From Phycisphaerales bacterium (GTDB lineage: Bacteria; Planctomycetota; Phycisphaerae; Phycisphaerales; SM1A02): DNA of 64,000 nucleotides. Where the stretch lies: assembly GCA_029260575.1 (NCBI GenBank), contig JAJDDB010000027.1, positions 622,501 to 686,500 on the forward strand, given 5' to 3'. This document shows positions 24,617 to 34,556 of this stretch, piece by piece (within the stretch, counting starts at the first letter, position 1; each line of letters opens with the position of its first letter). Below the pieces are notes generated by a model. The model had not been told where the DNA came from. It did not search any database and worked only from the letters and a program-made list of their open reading frames with translations. The position numbers were made by a program, and so were the translations under genes.

Positions 24617-25546
24617 TCACACCGTGATCGGCTGCGGAATTTCGATCTCGCCACGACTGACCTGCACTGCGTGTCCGCCAACACGGATTGCTGTGAGATT
24701 CCCATCCTTCTTATCTGCCTGAACATACAGCGTACTCGGGCGGCCCATCTCGATGCCCTGTTCAAGTGTCCACTTCAATGTTCCATCGACTGCGTCATTG
24801 CGCGTCGCCAGATATCCGCCGAAGACCGCCGCCGCCGATCCTGTTGCCGGGTCTTCGGCAATGCCCATCTGCGGAGCGAAAAGGCGAACACGAAAATCCG
24901 CATCGCCTGCCGGGTCCGCCGGACCGAAGACGTACACATTCTGCGCCCAGTACTCAGTCAGCAGTTCATCAAAGACCGCCGGGTTCAGCCTCGCCTTGCT
25001 CACCGCGGCAGTTGTGGCAAGGGGAATCAATATGAATGGAAATCCGACAGATGCAGATTGCGGCGCAAATTCATCATTATCGAGCACATCGTCCGCATGT
25101 ACGCCGAGCATGCGCGCAAGGTCACCAGCCGCAGGCAATGGCGGGCCGAATTCAGGCATCTTCGCTGCAGACAGCGTTGCATAGTTAGGCACACCGGCGG
25201 TCGCATTGATGACCACTGGCACCGGCCCCACGCCTTCTTCGAACACAATCCTGGTTTGTTCGCCGATCATCGCGATTGCGCCGATTGATGCCAACACAAT
25301 GGCGGTTCCAATTGTCGGGTGGCCGGCAAATTTCAATTCAGCTTTCGGTGTAAAGATCCGTAGCCGTTTCGTACCGTCGGGGGTTTCCGGCGGTAGCACA
25401 AATACCGTTTCGGAAAGATTGAATTCGCCGGCGATCTGCTGCATCTGCTCGCCGGTCAAACCGACAGCCTCCGGAAACACTGCCAGCGGGTTGCCGCCGA
25501 AAATGTGATCTGTAAAAACATCTGCTGTTATGAAGCGGTATGCCAT
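24617..25546 (-). CDS. PhzF family isomerase/epimerase
   Basis: 309 residues of the PhzF fold (two diaminopimelate-epimerase-like halves). Diagnostic motifs are FTDHIFGGNPLAVFPEA, the catalytic-Glu segment FNLSETVFVL, RIFTPKAELKFAGHPTIGTA and VRLFAPQMGIAEDPATGSAA. Substrates across the family vary, so only the class can be given. The start lies 6 bp beyond the gcvP stop, and its Shine-Dalgarno sequence (AAGG) overlaps that stop, so it is co-translated with the glycine decarboxylase gene. Cytoplasmic. Confidence 0.88.
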   Translation of the reverse strand: MAYRFITADVFTDHIFGGNPLAVFPEAVGLTGEQMQQIAGEFNLSETVFVLPPETPDGTKRLRIFTPKAELKFAGHPTIGTAIVLASIGAIAMIGEQTRIVFEEGVGPVPVVINATAGVPNYATLSAAKMPEFGPPLPAAGDLARMLGVHADDVLDNDEFAPQSASVGFPFILIPLATTAAVSKARLNPAVFDELLTEYWAQNVYVFGPADPAGDADFRVRLFAPQMGIAEDPATGSAAAVFGGYLATRNDAVDGTLKWTLEQGIEMGRPSTLYVQADKKDGNLTAIRVGGHAVQVSRGEIEIPQPITV

Positions 25547-25552
25547 GTGCCT

Positions 25553-28525
25553 TCAATCCTGATACTGATCCATCGGCGGACACGTACACAAAAGATTGCG
25601 ATCGCCATAGGGGTTGTCGATCCGGCCAACGTGGGCCCAGAACTTCGCATCACGCAACCAGTCTGTTGGATACGCCGCTTTCTGACGTGTATACGAATGC
25701 GACCAATCATCCGACGCGACTGCTTGCATAGTATGCGGCGCATTCTTCAACACATTGTCGTCGCGATCTGCTTCCCCGCGCTCGATCTCTATAATCTCTT
25801 CACGAATCGCAATCAGCGCATCACAGAAGCGGTCGAGCTCCACCTTCGACTCGCTTTCAGTCGGCTCGATCATCAGCGTGCCGGGCACTGGCCAGGCCAT
25901 CGTCGGCGCGTGAAAACCGTAATCAATCAACCGCTTTGCAATGTCGTCAATGCGAATGTCCGCAGTCTTTTGGAAGCCGCGACAGTCGATAATAAATTCG
26001 TGCGCGACCAGACCATTAGGCCCGGTGAACAGAATGTCATAGTGATCTTTCAAGCGTGTCGCCATGTAATTCGCGCTGAGGATCGCAATTGAAGTTGCTC
26101 GCGTCAGACCCGCGCCGCCCATCATTGCAATGTACGCCCATGAAATCGGCAGGATTGCAGGGCTTCCATACGGCGCGGCACTGATCGCGCCAATGGCGTT
26201 CTCTCCTGCGCTATCAGGTTGCAGTACGGGATGTCCGGGCAGGAACGGCCGGAGGTGTTCTGCCGTGCAGATCGGCCCCATCCCTGGCCCGCCGCCGCCG
26301 TGCGGAATGCAGAACGTCTTGTGCAGATTCAGATGACAGACATCCGCACCGAGTTCGGAAAGTTGCACGAGCCCGACCATCGCGTTCATATTCGCGCCGT
26401 CGAGATACACCTGCCCGCCGTTGTCATGCACAATCTTGCACACCTCCTTGATGGTTCGTTCGAACACGCCGTGTGTCGAGGGATATGTCACCATCAACGC
26501 GCCGAGACGATCTGCATTCTGCGTTGCTTTGGCGCGCAGGTCTTCAAGATCAATATTGCCCTTGTCATCACACTGCACGGGTACAACGTCATACCCGGCG
26601 ATGACTGCGCTAGCGGGGTTTGTGCCGTGCGCTGATGTCGGAATCAGACAGACCTTTCGCTGCGTATCGCCACGTGCTTCGTGATATGCGCGAATGACCA
26701 TAAGCCCGGCGTATTCACCCTGCGAGCCGGCGTTTGGTTGCAGCGACACGCCCGGCAGGCCGGTGATCGCAGCGAGCCAATGCCGAAGCGATTCGCACAG
26801 CGCGAGATATCCCTGTTGCTGCCCGACGGGCGCGAAGGGATGAATATCCGCAAAGCCCGGCCAGGTGATCGGAATCATTTCCGTCGTGGCGTTGAGCTTC
26901 ATCGTGCATGAACCAAGCGGAATCATCGAATGCGCAAGTGACAGATCGCGCGATTGCAGTTTGGTGATGTACCGCAGCATCTCGGTTTCGCTGTGGTGCG
27001 TGTTGAAGACGGGATGCGTGAGGTAGCCGGAGGTGCGTGCGAATGCATCTTCGATTGCTGAATCCGCCTGTATGTTCTCCAGAAGTTGACTTGTAGTGAA
27101 CTCCACAACAGAGCCGCCATGGAAAATAGTGAACAGTGTGTCGAGATCGTGAGCGGTAACAGTCTCGTCAAAGGCAACACAGACTTCATGACCTTCGTGC
27201 ATCGCTTTGATATTGATGCCGTTCGTCTGAGCAATTTGTGTGATCTGCTGCGCATCCTGCCCGTTCAGTTTCACACAAACGGTCCCAAAGTAGCGCCCCT
27301 GCTCTGAAACTTCATGTCCAAGTCGCTGTATTGCGGCAGCGAATACCGCTGCATGAAGATGCACGCGTTCGGCGATGCGTCGCAAACCATTGGGCCCGTG
27401 ATACACCGCATACATCGAGGCAACTATTGCCGGCAGGACCTGCGCTGTGCATATGTTTGATGTAGCGCGCTCGCGCTTGATATGCTGCTCACGCGTCTGT
27501 ACCGTAAGACGTAATGCAGGATTGCCTTGCGCATCTTTCGATACACCAACCAACCTGCCAGGCAGTTTGCGTGCATGTCTTTCATGGGTGGCGATAAACG
27601 CTGCATGCGGCCCACCGGCCCCCATCGGCATCCCGAACCGCTGCGTGGAACCCACCGCAATATCGGCACCGAATTCTCCCGGCGGCTTGATCAGTGTCAG
27701 CGCAAGCAAATCCGTCGCGCAAACCAGCAATCCGCCTGCATCATGCACAGCATCCGCAAGCTGTGAGTAGTCCTCGATATACCCGTCAGTAGTCGGATAT
27801 TGCGCAAGCACACCGGCTAGGTCATCCTTTGCAATTTCGTTCACATCGCCAACATGCAGAGTGATGCCGAGTGACTTCGCCCGTGTCTGCACGACGCCAA
27901 TCGTCTGCGGGTGACAGGAATCAGACATATAAAAGGTATGCTTGCCTGTAATCGCTACGCACATCGCCATCGCTTCCGCAGCAGCGGTCGCTTCATCGAG
28001 AAGCGACGCATTGGCAAGCGGCAGTGCTGTCAGATCCGCAACCATCGTCTGGAAATTCAGCAGCGCTTCGAGCCGGCCCTGTGCGATCTCCGCCTGGTAC
28101 GGTGTGTACTGTGTGTACCAACATGGATTCTCCAGCACGTTACGCAGAATCACAGTCGGCGTGATCGTGCCGTAATACCCCATGCCGATGTAGGACTTGT
28201 TGATTGTGTTGTGACCAGCCAATTCTCGCAGCGTTTCGAGACACTGCTGCTCGGTCATCGGCTGAGGCAGATCGAGTTGCTTTTGCATGCGAATGCTAGC
28301 TGGCACTGCGACATCAAGAAGCGCAGCTAACGAATCCCGACCGATGACATCCAGCATGGCCTGCTCATCAGCAGCGTCTGGGCCGATGTGCCGATGCATA
28401 AAACAATCAACGGGGTTCAGCACGGATTCGCACTCCGAGGTGGATGCATGGGACAGGACGGATCGCGGGCCGCTGAGATCGAATTCGACAACTCGATCTG
28501 CGGCGGTGTTGGATATTGTGCTCAT
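25553..28525 (-). CDS. gcvP: Glycine dehydrogenase (aminomethyl-transferring), P-protein
   Basis: 990 residues from the ATG at 28525 (MSTISN), with AAAGG upstream; the upstream ATG at 28555 is less well supported. It is a single-chain P-protein with both halves fused. The N-half contains [20 protein letters not shown] and [20 protein letters not shown]. The C-half contains the PLP-Lys segment [20 protein letters not shown]. It decarboxylates glycine and passes the aminomethyl group to lipoyl-GcvH in the glycine cleavage system. gcvT and gcvH are not in this window, and no glycine riboswitch is recognisable upstream. It is followed by phzF. Confidence 0.95.
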   Translation of the reverse strand: MSTISNTAADRVVEFDLSGPRSVLSHASTSECESVLNPVDCFMHRHIGPDAADEQAMLDVIGRDSLAALLDVAVPASIRMQKQLDLPQPMTEQQCLETLRELAGHNTINKSYIGMGYYGTITPTVILRNVLENPCWYTQYTPYQAEIAQGRLEALLNFQTMVADLTALPLANASLLDEATAAAEAMAMCVAITGKHTFYMSDSCHPQTIGVVQTRAKSLGITLHVGDVNEIAKDDLAGVLAQYPTTDGYIEDYSQLADAVHDAGGLLVCATDLLALTLIKPPGEFGADIAVGSTQRFGMPMGAGGPHAAFIATHERHARKLPGRLVGVSKDAQGNPALRLTVQTREQHIKRERATSNICTAQVLPAIVASMYAVYHGPNGLRRIAERVHLHAAVFAAAIQRLGHEVSEQGRYFGTVCVKLNGQDAQQITQIAQTNGINIKAMHEGHEVCVAFDETVTAHDLDTLFTIFHGGSVVEFTTSQLLENIQADSAIEDAFARTSGYLTHPVFNTHHSETEMLRYITKLQSRDLSLAHSMIPLGSCTMKLNATTEMIPITWPGFADIHPFAPVGQQQGYLALCESLRHWLAAITGLPGVSLQPNAGSQGEYAGLMVIRAYHEARGDTQRKVCLIPTSAHGTNPASAVIAGYDVVPVQCDDKGNIDLEDLRAKATQNADRLGALMVTYPSTHGVFERTIKEVCKIVHDNGGQVYLDGANMNAMVGLVQLSELGADVCHLNLHKTFCIPHGGGGPGMGPICTAEHLRPFLPGHPVLQPDSAGENAIGAISAAPYGSPAILPISWAYIAMMGGAGLTRATSIAILSANYMATRLKDHYDILFTGPNGLVAHEFIIDCRGFQKTADIRIDDIAKRLIDYGFHAPTMAWPVPGTLMIEPTESESKVELDRFCDALIAIREEIIEIERGEADRDDNVLKNAPHTMQAVASDDWSHSYTRQKAAYPTDWLRDAKFWAHVGRIDNPYGDRNLLCTCPPMDQYQD

Positions 28526-28771
28526 AAGACCTTTCGGCAGCTCAGCATGGGCCAACTGCGAGCAATCGGTTGAACAATCCCGACGAAACTGTTGACAGAT
28601 GCCCCGTTTCGAGCTGCTGCGTCACTATATTCAGGGCAGTGCGGGCAAGCAACGAATGCGCCGCCTGCCGGTAGCACTGATCTACTGCCAATTCTCAAAG
28701 CTTCTCTGCAGCCGTCGACTCTCTGGCAACGCTCTGCTCAGCGGGGTCCAACCACGCGAAGGAAATTCCAG

Positions 28772-30841
28772 ATGTTTCAGAACTCGCCTTACCGCAGCCA
28801 ACGTCTACTGTGGTCAACTGCTCTCGCAGCCACCAGCCTGCTGGTGAGTCTTGCTCCGGCTTCTGCCCAGGACGCAGCCACTGCTGATGCCCCGCAGCGC
28901 GCCGCAGAAGAATCGCCGCAACAGCGCCGTCAGACCCAACCGGCCCGCAGCCAGAGCGTTCGGCAGTTTGCGCCCGAATCCAGCAATGCAATCATCCCCG
29001 CAGAGGCGATCAACCTCCGTGCGGTTCTCGAACAGCTCGGCGAAGACACGATCGAGTGGTATCAGCACGTGTGGACGTTGTCGGATCCGTTCTTCGAAGG
29101 CAGAGCGCCCGGCACGCGTGGCCACGACATTGCTGTGGAATACCTCGAATTCTGGTTCGATCAATACGGCCTTGAGCCCGCGTTCACACATGAAATCGAG
29201 CAACTCGGAGGCGCACTTGCGACCACCACGAGCTTTCAACAGGAATTTGAATTCGCTGCGCCCAGTCCGGACATCCACGTTGAAACCGCACGGGTCATGA
29301 TCGGCGACCGCGCACTCAATCGCGGCAGTGATTACCAGGTGCTCGGCAACAGCGGCAATGGAAGAGTTAGCGCGCCGATCACATTCGTCGGGTATGGCAT
29401 ATCCGAAGGGCCAAATGATTATTCGAGTTTCGATGACGATACCGACCTGTCCGGCAGAATCGCATTTCTGCTTCGCTATGAACCGTTGAACGATGAAGGC
29501 ACCAGTCAGTGGTCGCAGCGCAGGTTCAGCGGCCAGGCTGCGGTGCGCCGCAAGATTGCATCAGTCCTGAACCACAATCCTGCAGCGATCGTCTTTGTGA
29601 ACCCGCCGGGCGCTGTTGATGGCGCGACCGGCCTGGAGTCACCACTTTCATCGGCTGGCTTCGGCCCCACCGCTGATGTGCCGATTGTGCAGATTGAAAC
29701 GGAAGTCGCCGCCCAGATCATTCGCCATGCCGACCCGGAAGGGCGCGAACTCGAACACTGGCGCAAAATGGCTGACAACGCAGAAGTGAAATGCGTTGCG
29801 CTGGATTCCGGCCTTGAATTGATGATCGAAACGAAAGTCGACCGTAGCGATCGCGAGACCGGCAACAACGTTGCGGGAATTCTGCGCGGCTCCGGCGAAC
29901 TTGCAGATGAGTGGATCATCATCGGAGGACACTTTGATCATGTCGGCTATGGCTATTTCGGTTCGCGCGCGGGCGCAGCCGGCCGAGACATCGTCCACCC
30001 CGGCGCTGATGACAATGCATCAGGCACCGCAAGTGTTCTCGTGCTCGCCAAGCGCCTCACTGAACGATATGCCGATGACGATTCACCACGCAGATCGATC
30101 CTCTTTATGGGATTCAGCGCGGAGGAGTCCGGCTTGCACGGTTCGCGCGCGTTCACGGAAAACCCGAGCGTGCCCCTGGAAGACACATCGTTGATGATCA
30201 ATCTCGATATGGTCGGCCGACTGCGCGAAAACAAAGTGTCCGTCTCCGGCACAGGGACCGCTGAGCAGTTTGATGCGTTGCTCCCGGACTTATTCGCATC
30301 CAGCGATCTCGAATTCGAAACCATCGCCAGCGGAACCGGACCATCGGATCACTCCAACTTCTATCGCGCGGGCGTTCCGGTGCTGTTCTTCTTCACCGGC
30401 CTGCACAATGAATACCACAGGCCCGAGGACAAGGGGCACACTGTAAATCCCACCGGCGCGATCAAGATTGTGGACATTGTGGAACACGTTGCGTGGGAAA
30501 TAGCGCACGCTGAGGAAAAGTTGGTGTATGCGGAAGCCGCCGCCGGGCAGGGTCAGAACCGTGGCTACGCTAGCGTTCGCCTCGGCATTCGCCCCGGAAT
30601 GGGTGAAGATCTTGACACCGGCATACTGATCGATGAAGTCTCTGATGGGACCAGCGCCGACAACGCCGGTCTGCAGCCGGGCGATGTCATGCTCGAATGG
30701 GACGGCAGCGAACTGGACACCATGCGTGCGCTGTTCGAGGCCCTGCAAAATCACAAGCCCGGCGATGTCGTGCAGATCAAGATTCTGCGCGGCGACGAAG
30801 AAATGACCATTCCGGTAACCCTGCAGGCGAGCGACGGGTAA
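28772..30841 (+). CDS. Secreted M28-family metallopeptidase with PA and PDZ domains
   Basis: 689 residues. The ATG at 28772 has AAGGA eight bases upstream and begins a signal peptide (RLLWSTALAATSLLVSLAPA, cleaved near ASAQ). A PA-type insert follows (residues ~140-300, with VNPPGAVDGATGLESPL). The M28 dinuclear-zinc core shows GGHFDHVGYG, HPGADDNASGT, GFSAEESGLHGSRAF, MINLDMVGRL and GTGPSDHSNFYRAGVPVLFF, covering all expected ligands and the catalytic Glu. The C-terminal ~90 residues are a PDZ domain (GILIDEVSDGTSADNAGLQP, then GDVMLEWDG). It is probably a periplasmic or secreted aminopeptidase. A strong terminator follows. Confidence 0.88.
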   Translation: MFQNSPYRSQRLLWSTALAATSLLVSLAPASAQDAATADAPQRAAEESPQQRRQTQPARSQSVRQFAPESSNAIIPAEAINLRAVLEQLGEDTIEWYQHVWTLSDPFFEGRAPGTRGHDIAVEYLEFWFDQYGLEPAFTHEIEQLGGALATTTSFQQEFEFAAPSPDIHVETARVMIGDRALNRGSDYQVLGNSGNGRVSAPITFVGYGISEGPNDYSSFDDDTDLSGRIAFLLRYEPLNDEGTSQWSQRRFSGQAAVRRKIASVLNHNPAAIVFVNPPGAVDGATGLESPLSSAGFGPTADVPIVQIETEVAAQIIRHADPEGRELEHWRKMADNAEVKCVALDSGLELMIETKVDRSDRETGNNVAGILRGSGELADEWIIIGGHFDHVGYGYFGSRAGAAGRDIVHPGADDNASGTASVLVLAKRLTERYADDDSPRRSILFMGFSAEESGLHGSRAFTENPSVPLEDTSLMINLDMVGRLRENKVSVSGTGTAEQFDALLPDLFASSDLEFETIASGTGPSDHSNFYRAGVPVLFFFTGLHNEYHRPEDKGHTVNPTGAIKIVDIVEHVAWEIAHAEEKLVYAEAAAGQGQNRGYASVRLGIRPGMGEDLDTGILIDEVSDGTSADNAGLQPGDVMLEWDGSELDTMRALFEALQNHKPGDVVQIKILRGDEEMTIPVTLQASDG

Positions 30842-30865
30842 ACTTTCATCTGTAGATACAAGACC

Positions 30866-30896
30866 AAAGCCCCGGGAATGCGTTCCCGGGGCTTTT
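30866..30896. terminator. Bidirectional intrinsic terminator
   Basis: A perfect 13-bp stem (AAAGCCCCGGGAA / TTCCCGGGGCTTT) with a TGCG loop. It ends in TTTT on the plus strand and is flanked by A residues that give a T-run on the minus strand. It sits between the convergent peptidase gene (ends 30841) and response-regulator gene (ends 30935) and should stop both. Confidence 0.9.
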
Positions 30897-30934
30897 CTCA
30901 TCCACGAACAAATATTCACCAGCGCTCGTCCAAC

Positions 30935-32389
30935 TTACCCAGTGCGAGCGTAGCGCTCCAGATCATACTGCTTGATCTTTTTGTACAGCGTCGTGCGGTT
31001 GATATCGAGTTGCTCGGCTGTCTTCTGCCGATTCCATTCATTGGCTTCCAGAGCTGCAAGGATGATCTGCTTTTCAGGTTCTTCAAGCGCTTGTCGCAGC
31101 GGCGTGGCGTCATACGGCCCGGTGATCCCAGGCAGCGCATTGCTCGCAGTCGCGCTGCGCAGCAGATTGCCCGTCGAATTCTCCAGCACATACACCGGAA
31201 GATCATCAGCACCGATCCGCACAGCTTTGGTCAAAACGACCGCGCGTTCGATGATGTTTTCCAGCTCGCGCACATTGCCCGGCCAGGAATATCGTCGAAG
31301 CGATTCGATCGCATCGTCATCGAAACCGATCACCTGCCTTTTGAGCTCTGCGGACTTCAGTTCAAGAAAGTGATCCGCAAGCGTCATGATGTCGCCGATG
31401 CGATCGCGCAGTGGAGGCAGATTCACCGACACAACGTTTATGCGGTAATACAGATCCTGCCTGAATTTCCCTGCAGCGACAAGATCTTCCAACGGTTCGT
31501 TGCTGGCAAGAATGACGCGCACATCGACTTCGATCGGCGTGTTGGAGCCAACCGATTCAAACGTTCGTTCCTGCAGCACTCGCAGCAGTTTGAGCTGCAT
31601 CGCTGCCGATGCGGAATTGATCTCATCGAGAAAGAGTGTGCCTTCGTGCGCTGCCAGAAACCGGCCGGGCTTGTCGGTATGCGCACCAGTGAAAGCCCCT
31701 TTGGTGTGGCCGAAGAGTTCCGATTCCAGAAGCGTTTCCGGAATGGAACCGCAGGACACTTCAACGAACGGCTTGTCCGCACGCGGCGATCGGCGATGCA
31801 CCGCCCGGGCGATAAGCGACTTGCCCGTACCCGATTCTCCGGACATCAAAACCGTCGTTCTGCTGGGCGCAACCGATTCAATAATCTCGTAGATGTGCCG
31901 CATGCGATCATCGGAACCGACGATGTTGTCCAGTCCATAACGCTGATCAAGCTGACTTCGCAGGTTGGCGTTTTCCGCTATGAGCGCGTGCTGCTGCACT
32001 GCCTTTTCAACAGCAATGCGCAGCTCGTCATCAATGACCGGCTTGGTGAGATAGTCAATCGCGCCCAGACGAATCGCCTGCACCGCTTGTTCAATCGTTC
32101 CGTAACCGGTTATTGCGATCGGCACAACATCGGTGTGGGCATTGCGCATCATGCGAATCAGTTCAAGCCCGTCCATGCCCGGCATCGCAATGTCAACTAT
32201 GCACACGGAGAACGGCCGCGGGCGATGGCTCGAAACACAGCGTGCCGAATCCTCAGCAGCCTGCAATGCTTCATTACCACTCGAAGCAGTTGCTGTTTCG
32301 TAACCGTTCGTGCGCAGGTATTCGGCAATGGAATCCGCCACGATCGGATCGTCATCAACTATCAGAATGCGGGCTTTCTGGTCGTTCAT
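30935..32389 (-). CDS. Sigma-54-dependent response regulator (NtrC family)
   Basis: 484 residues in three domains. The receiver (1-125) has the acidic pocket DDD at 12-14, phospho-acceptor D66 in CIVDIAMPGMDG and Lys in LTKP. The AAA+ domain has Walker A GESGTGKS (184-191), the sigma-54-contacting GAFTGA loop (231-236), and LFLDEIN. A Fis-type HTH follows at the C-terminus (NRQKTAEQLDINRTTLYKKI). Phosphorylation should trigger ATP-dependent opening of sigma-54 promoters. It overlaps the kinase gene at 32386 by 4 bp (ATGA), forming a two-component operon. Target genes are not evident. Confidence 0.93.
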   Translation of the reverse strand: MNDQKARILIVDDDPIVADSIAEYLRTNGYETATASSGNEALQAAEDSARCVSSHRPRPFSVCIVDIAMPGMDGLELIRMMRNAHTDVVPIAITGYGTIEQAVQAIRLGAIDYLTKPVIDDELRIAVEKAVQQHALIAENANLRSQLDQRYGLDNIVGSDDRMRHIYEIIESVAPSRTTVLMSGESGTGKSLIARAVHRRSPRADKPFVEVSCGSIPETLLESELFGHTKGAFTGAHTDKPGRFLAAHEGTLFLDEINSASAAMQLKLLRVLQERTFESVGSNTPIEVDVRVILASNEPLEDLVAAGKFRQDLYYRINVVSVNLPPLRDRIGDIMTLADHFLELKSAELKRQVIGFDDDAIESLRRYSWPGNVRELENIIERAVVLTKAVRIGADDLPVYVLENSTGNLLRSATASNALPGITGPYDATPLRQALEEPEKQIILAALEANEWNRQKTAEQLDINRTTLYKKIKQYDLERYARTG

Positions 32390-33090
32390 GCTGCGTCGGC
32401 CCCTTGCTGCACTGCATGCAGCGGATCAAGGCGGACACTCAGCACTGCGCCGCCGCCATACGGAACGTTTGCGAGTTCCAGAATGCCGCCACATTGATCA
32501 ACCAGCGCTCGACACAGCGAGAGCCCCAGCCCGTGACCATCGGGTTTAGTCGTCGTTCCAAATACCAACGGTTGGGGCAATCCTGCTCCACTGTCTTCAA
32601 TCAGCAGTTGCAGACAACCCCGCGAGCGCAACGCAACCGAAATGCTCACCCGCCGGGTCGACAACCCCGGCTGGCTGCACGATTCAATGGCGTTGCGCAA
32701 ACCGTTACTCATGATCGGCGCGAGAATTCCAGCCGACAGCGCCGCTGCACGCGGATCCAGTTCGTGCAGCAATTCGACACCATGCTGGGCGCACTGCGGC
32801 GCAAACAGCGAAAGCACATGGTCCAGTTCCTGTTCGAGCGTGCGGTTGGATTGCAACGTACTCATATCGAGTTGCCCACCCGCTTGTGCTCTGGCAAGAA
32901 GCTCCGCCATCTTCTGCATGGCCTGCAGGGTTGAATCCTGGCGCTGAGCGATCGTGTCGCGTTGTTGAGCTACATCGTCGGGAATCTCGCGCGTGGTCTG
33001 CTGAGCCAGTGACAGCCAGCGCAACGCTCCATCCAGCAGGGAATTGAGTTCATGGGCAAGGGCCTGGGGCGTTAACTGGCTCGTATTCAT
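32386..33090 (-). CDS. Soluble histidine kinase without a sensor domain
   Basis: 234 residues with no membrane helix and no PAS, GAF or HAMP domain. A short dimerisation helix carries the H-box LAHELNSLLDGAL (H13). The HATPase_c domain shows the N-box (SNGLRNAIES), G1 (DSGAGL) and G2 (GHGLGLSLCRAL). The signal must come from a separate protein or from the ~50-residue helical segment between H13 and the ATPase (Gln-rich, DTIAQRQDSTLQAMQKMAEL). Coupling to the NtrC-type regulator makes the pair an NtrB/NtrC-like system of unknown stimulus. An alternative is a phosphotransfer protein with residual ATPase fold, but the intact N/G boxes argue against it. Confidence 0.85.
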   Translation of the reverse strand: MNTSQLTPQALAHELNSLLDGALRWLSLAQQTTREIPDDVAQQRDTIAQRQDSTLQAMQKMAELLARAQAGGQLDMSTLQSNRTLEQELDHVLSLFAPQCAQHGVELLHELDPRAAALSAGILAPIMSNGLRNAIESCSQPGLSTRRVSISVALRSRGCLQLLIEDSGAGLPQPLVFGTTTKPDGHGLGLSLCRALVDQCGGILELANVPYGGGAVLSVRLDPLHAVQQGADAA

Positions 33091-33190
33091 AGTTTTACCG
33101 ACAGGTCCTCGTTTTGCGATGGATAATGTGGCGACTAGACAACACCCCAGTACTCAGATCGACTCGCTACGCATCACACTGAAGCACGAT

Positions 33191-33229
33191 GTTGCGTCGG
33201 GGCAACAGATGCACGTTGCTCAGCGCAAC
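33191..33229. promoter_or_regulatory. Paired GTTGC...GCAAC dyads upstream of the two-component operon
   Basis: Two inverted repeats, GTTGC-N6-GCAAC (33191-33206) and GTTGC-N5-GCAAC (33215-33229), are centred 23-24 bp apart, about two helical turns, ~100-140 bp upstream of the kinase gene. The arrangement is that of tandem operator sites for a dimeric regulator. It could equally form two small hairpins in a 5' leader. Confidence 0.45.
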
Positions 33230-33245
33230 ATGGTCCGTCTGCGCT

Positions 33246-33261
33246 TGCCCAAGAATTGCCA
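33246..33261 (-). promoter_or_regulatory. Possible sigma-54 promoter
   Basis: On the minus strand TGGCAATTCTTGGGCA matches the sigma-54 pattern TGGCA-N8-GCA at the invariant GG (-24) and GC (-12), but lacks the preferred TT before GC. It would start a transcript about 145 bp upstream of the kinase gene, with the dyads at 33191-33229 downstream of it. Weak evidence. Confidence 0.3.
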
Positions 33262-33366
33262 GAGCTACACATTGCCCATCTTCACATAGCGCACATTGAA
33301 CAATTGCCTTGCAGATCAGTACTTGCGGCCATTGGCATGTGGTCATTAGTATGTGCGGTACCTAGG

Positions 33367-33414
33367 ACGGCCCAGGTGAGTGGCTTAGGAGGAGAGGCCA
33401 CCTCATCGGGCCGT
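33367..33414. other. Long imperfect hairpin in intergenic region
   Basis: ACGGCCC (33367-33373) pairs perfectly with GGGCCGT (33408-33414). The arms continue as AGGTGAGTGGC against GCCACCTCATC with a bulge, around a TTAGGAGGAGAG loop. TTTGTCG follows on the plus strand. It lies just downstream of the UbiA gene, so it may be its terminator, or a structured RNA; the T-run is too short to decide. The remainder of 33091-33469 has no supported gene. Confidence 0.45.
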
Positions 33415-33469
33415 TTGTCGTGCGCACACGGCGCGATATCTCGATCACAAATTCTGTGCTAACGCCACG

Positions 33470-34435
33470 TTACCGATACGCAATCGGACGGCCGCTAAGT
33501 CCGGTAATCTCGCGCAGTATCGTCATCACTGTGAATCCGCTGACGGCGAAGACGCTCATCCACAATGCTTCCACATGCAGTTGCAGAGCTGCAAGCCACG
33601 CTGCGGCGTACAGACTCTGCCACATCGCGCCGTATCGCCGAGCTTTCTCTGCCGCAACCAAACCGTTGCCGCCCCTGGTCTTCCAACGGGCGATCACCGC
33701 AAACCCAAGCACCGCTATGACCGGATAGCCGACATTCCACAGTGGCACGCCGCTTGGCCAGAGCCCGCCGACCCGCCACCACATCCAGCCGAGAATTCCG
33801 CCGCTCAGCAAGGCCCAGCCAGCTATTGACGCAACAACCGCTCGCGCACGAAACCGTGGACGCTTGTCTTCAAGTACATGCACGAACGCTGCAATAAGCA
33901 TTGCGTGTGTCATGCTCAGCCACACCGGCAGCAGGAATTCCAGCCGGAGATTCGGTATCAGCATCGTCGTCGCGTGAATAAATCCCACTGTCATCAGCCC
34001 AATCGCAGGGATGTACTTGCTTACCGCGTTGAAGAACAGCAGTGATGTCGCCGCGAGCAGCGCCACGCACACCGGCCAGACGCCGAAGCTCGCTGCTGCC
34101 AGGATCGAGAGAATCAGCGATCCCACTGCAAGTACAGCCGCCTGCCCAACGCGAATCCGCCCGGCTGGGATCGGCCGATCAGGGCTGAACGCTGTGTCAT
34201 GGCGGACATCCAGAATGTCGTTCAGCGCCGTCCCATGGGCATACAGCCCGATCGCAATGACCGCCCCCATCAGGAGCGACATTGGCAACCACGTGATCGT
34301 GACCGGCTCCGCCAACTCCGGCTGCAGCGCCCGGCTCAGCAGAATCACCAGCCAGATGTCGCTGATCGCCCCGAACGCAAGGGTCAGGCGCGTCAGTTGA
34401 ATCGCAGTCACAGCTCGTAGCAATACGTGGCTCAC
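33470..34435 (-). CDS. UbiA-family prenyltransferase
   Basis: 321 residues with about nine membrane helices. The first Asp-rich motif of the UbiA superfamily is clear in ALNDILDVRHDTAFSPDRPI followed by PAGRI (NDxxDxxxD then RP(I/L)xxG). The second motif is degenerate (EDKRPRFRAR in place of the usual DxxxD), so substrate or activity may differ from classical members. UbiA enzymes transfer isoprenyl groups to aromatic or other acceptors in the membrane, for example in quinone or haem biosynthesis. No pathway gene adjoins it, so the acceptor cannot be named. Confidence 0.82.
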   Translation of the reverse strand: MSHVLLRAVTAIQLTRLTLAFGAISDIWLVILLSRALQPELAEPVTITWLPMSLLMGAVIAIGLYAHGTALNDILDVRHDTAFSPDRPIPAGRIRVGQAAVLAVGSLILSILAAASFGVWPVCVALLAATSLLFFNAVSKYIPAIGLMTVGFIHATTMLIPNLRLEFLLPVWLSMTHAMLIAAFVHVLEDKRPRFRARAVVASIAGWALLSGGILGWMWWRVGGLWPSGVPLWNVGYPVIAVLGFAVIARWKTRGGNGLVAAEKARRYGAMWQSLYAAAWLAALQLHVEALWMSVFAVSGFTVMTILREITGLSGRPIAYR

Positions 34436-34556
34436 AGACGCAATCCTAGCTCACAGCCGCCCTGCCGTTGATGCAAAGGCGGTCGGTCCATACGATGCCC
34501 TGCCCGGTTGGGGAACTGTTTATTAATTACTCTGCTCTGGAAAGATCGACGCACAC

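Noticed and set aside
28526-28771. Glycine riboswitch upstream of gcvP
   Set aside because: The leader on the minus strand shows none of the conserved glycine-aptamer core.
30878-32497. Plus-strand open frame of 539 codons
   Set aside because: Antisense to the sigma-54 response regulator with clear AAA+ motifs; it also runs through the end of the terminator region.
34436-34556. FMN riboswitch upstream of ribH
   Set aside because: The 121-bp gap is too short and lacks the RFN element's conserved helices.
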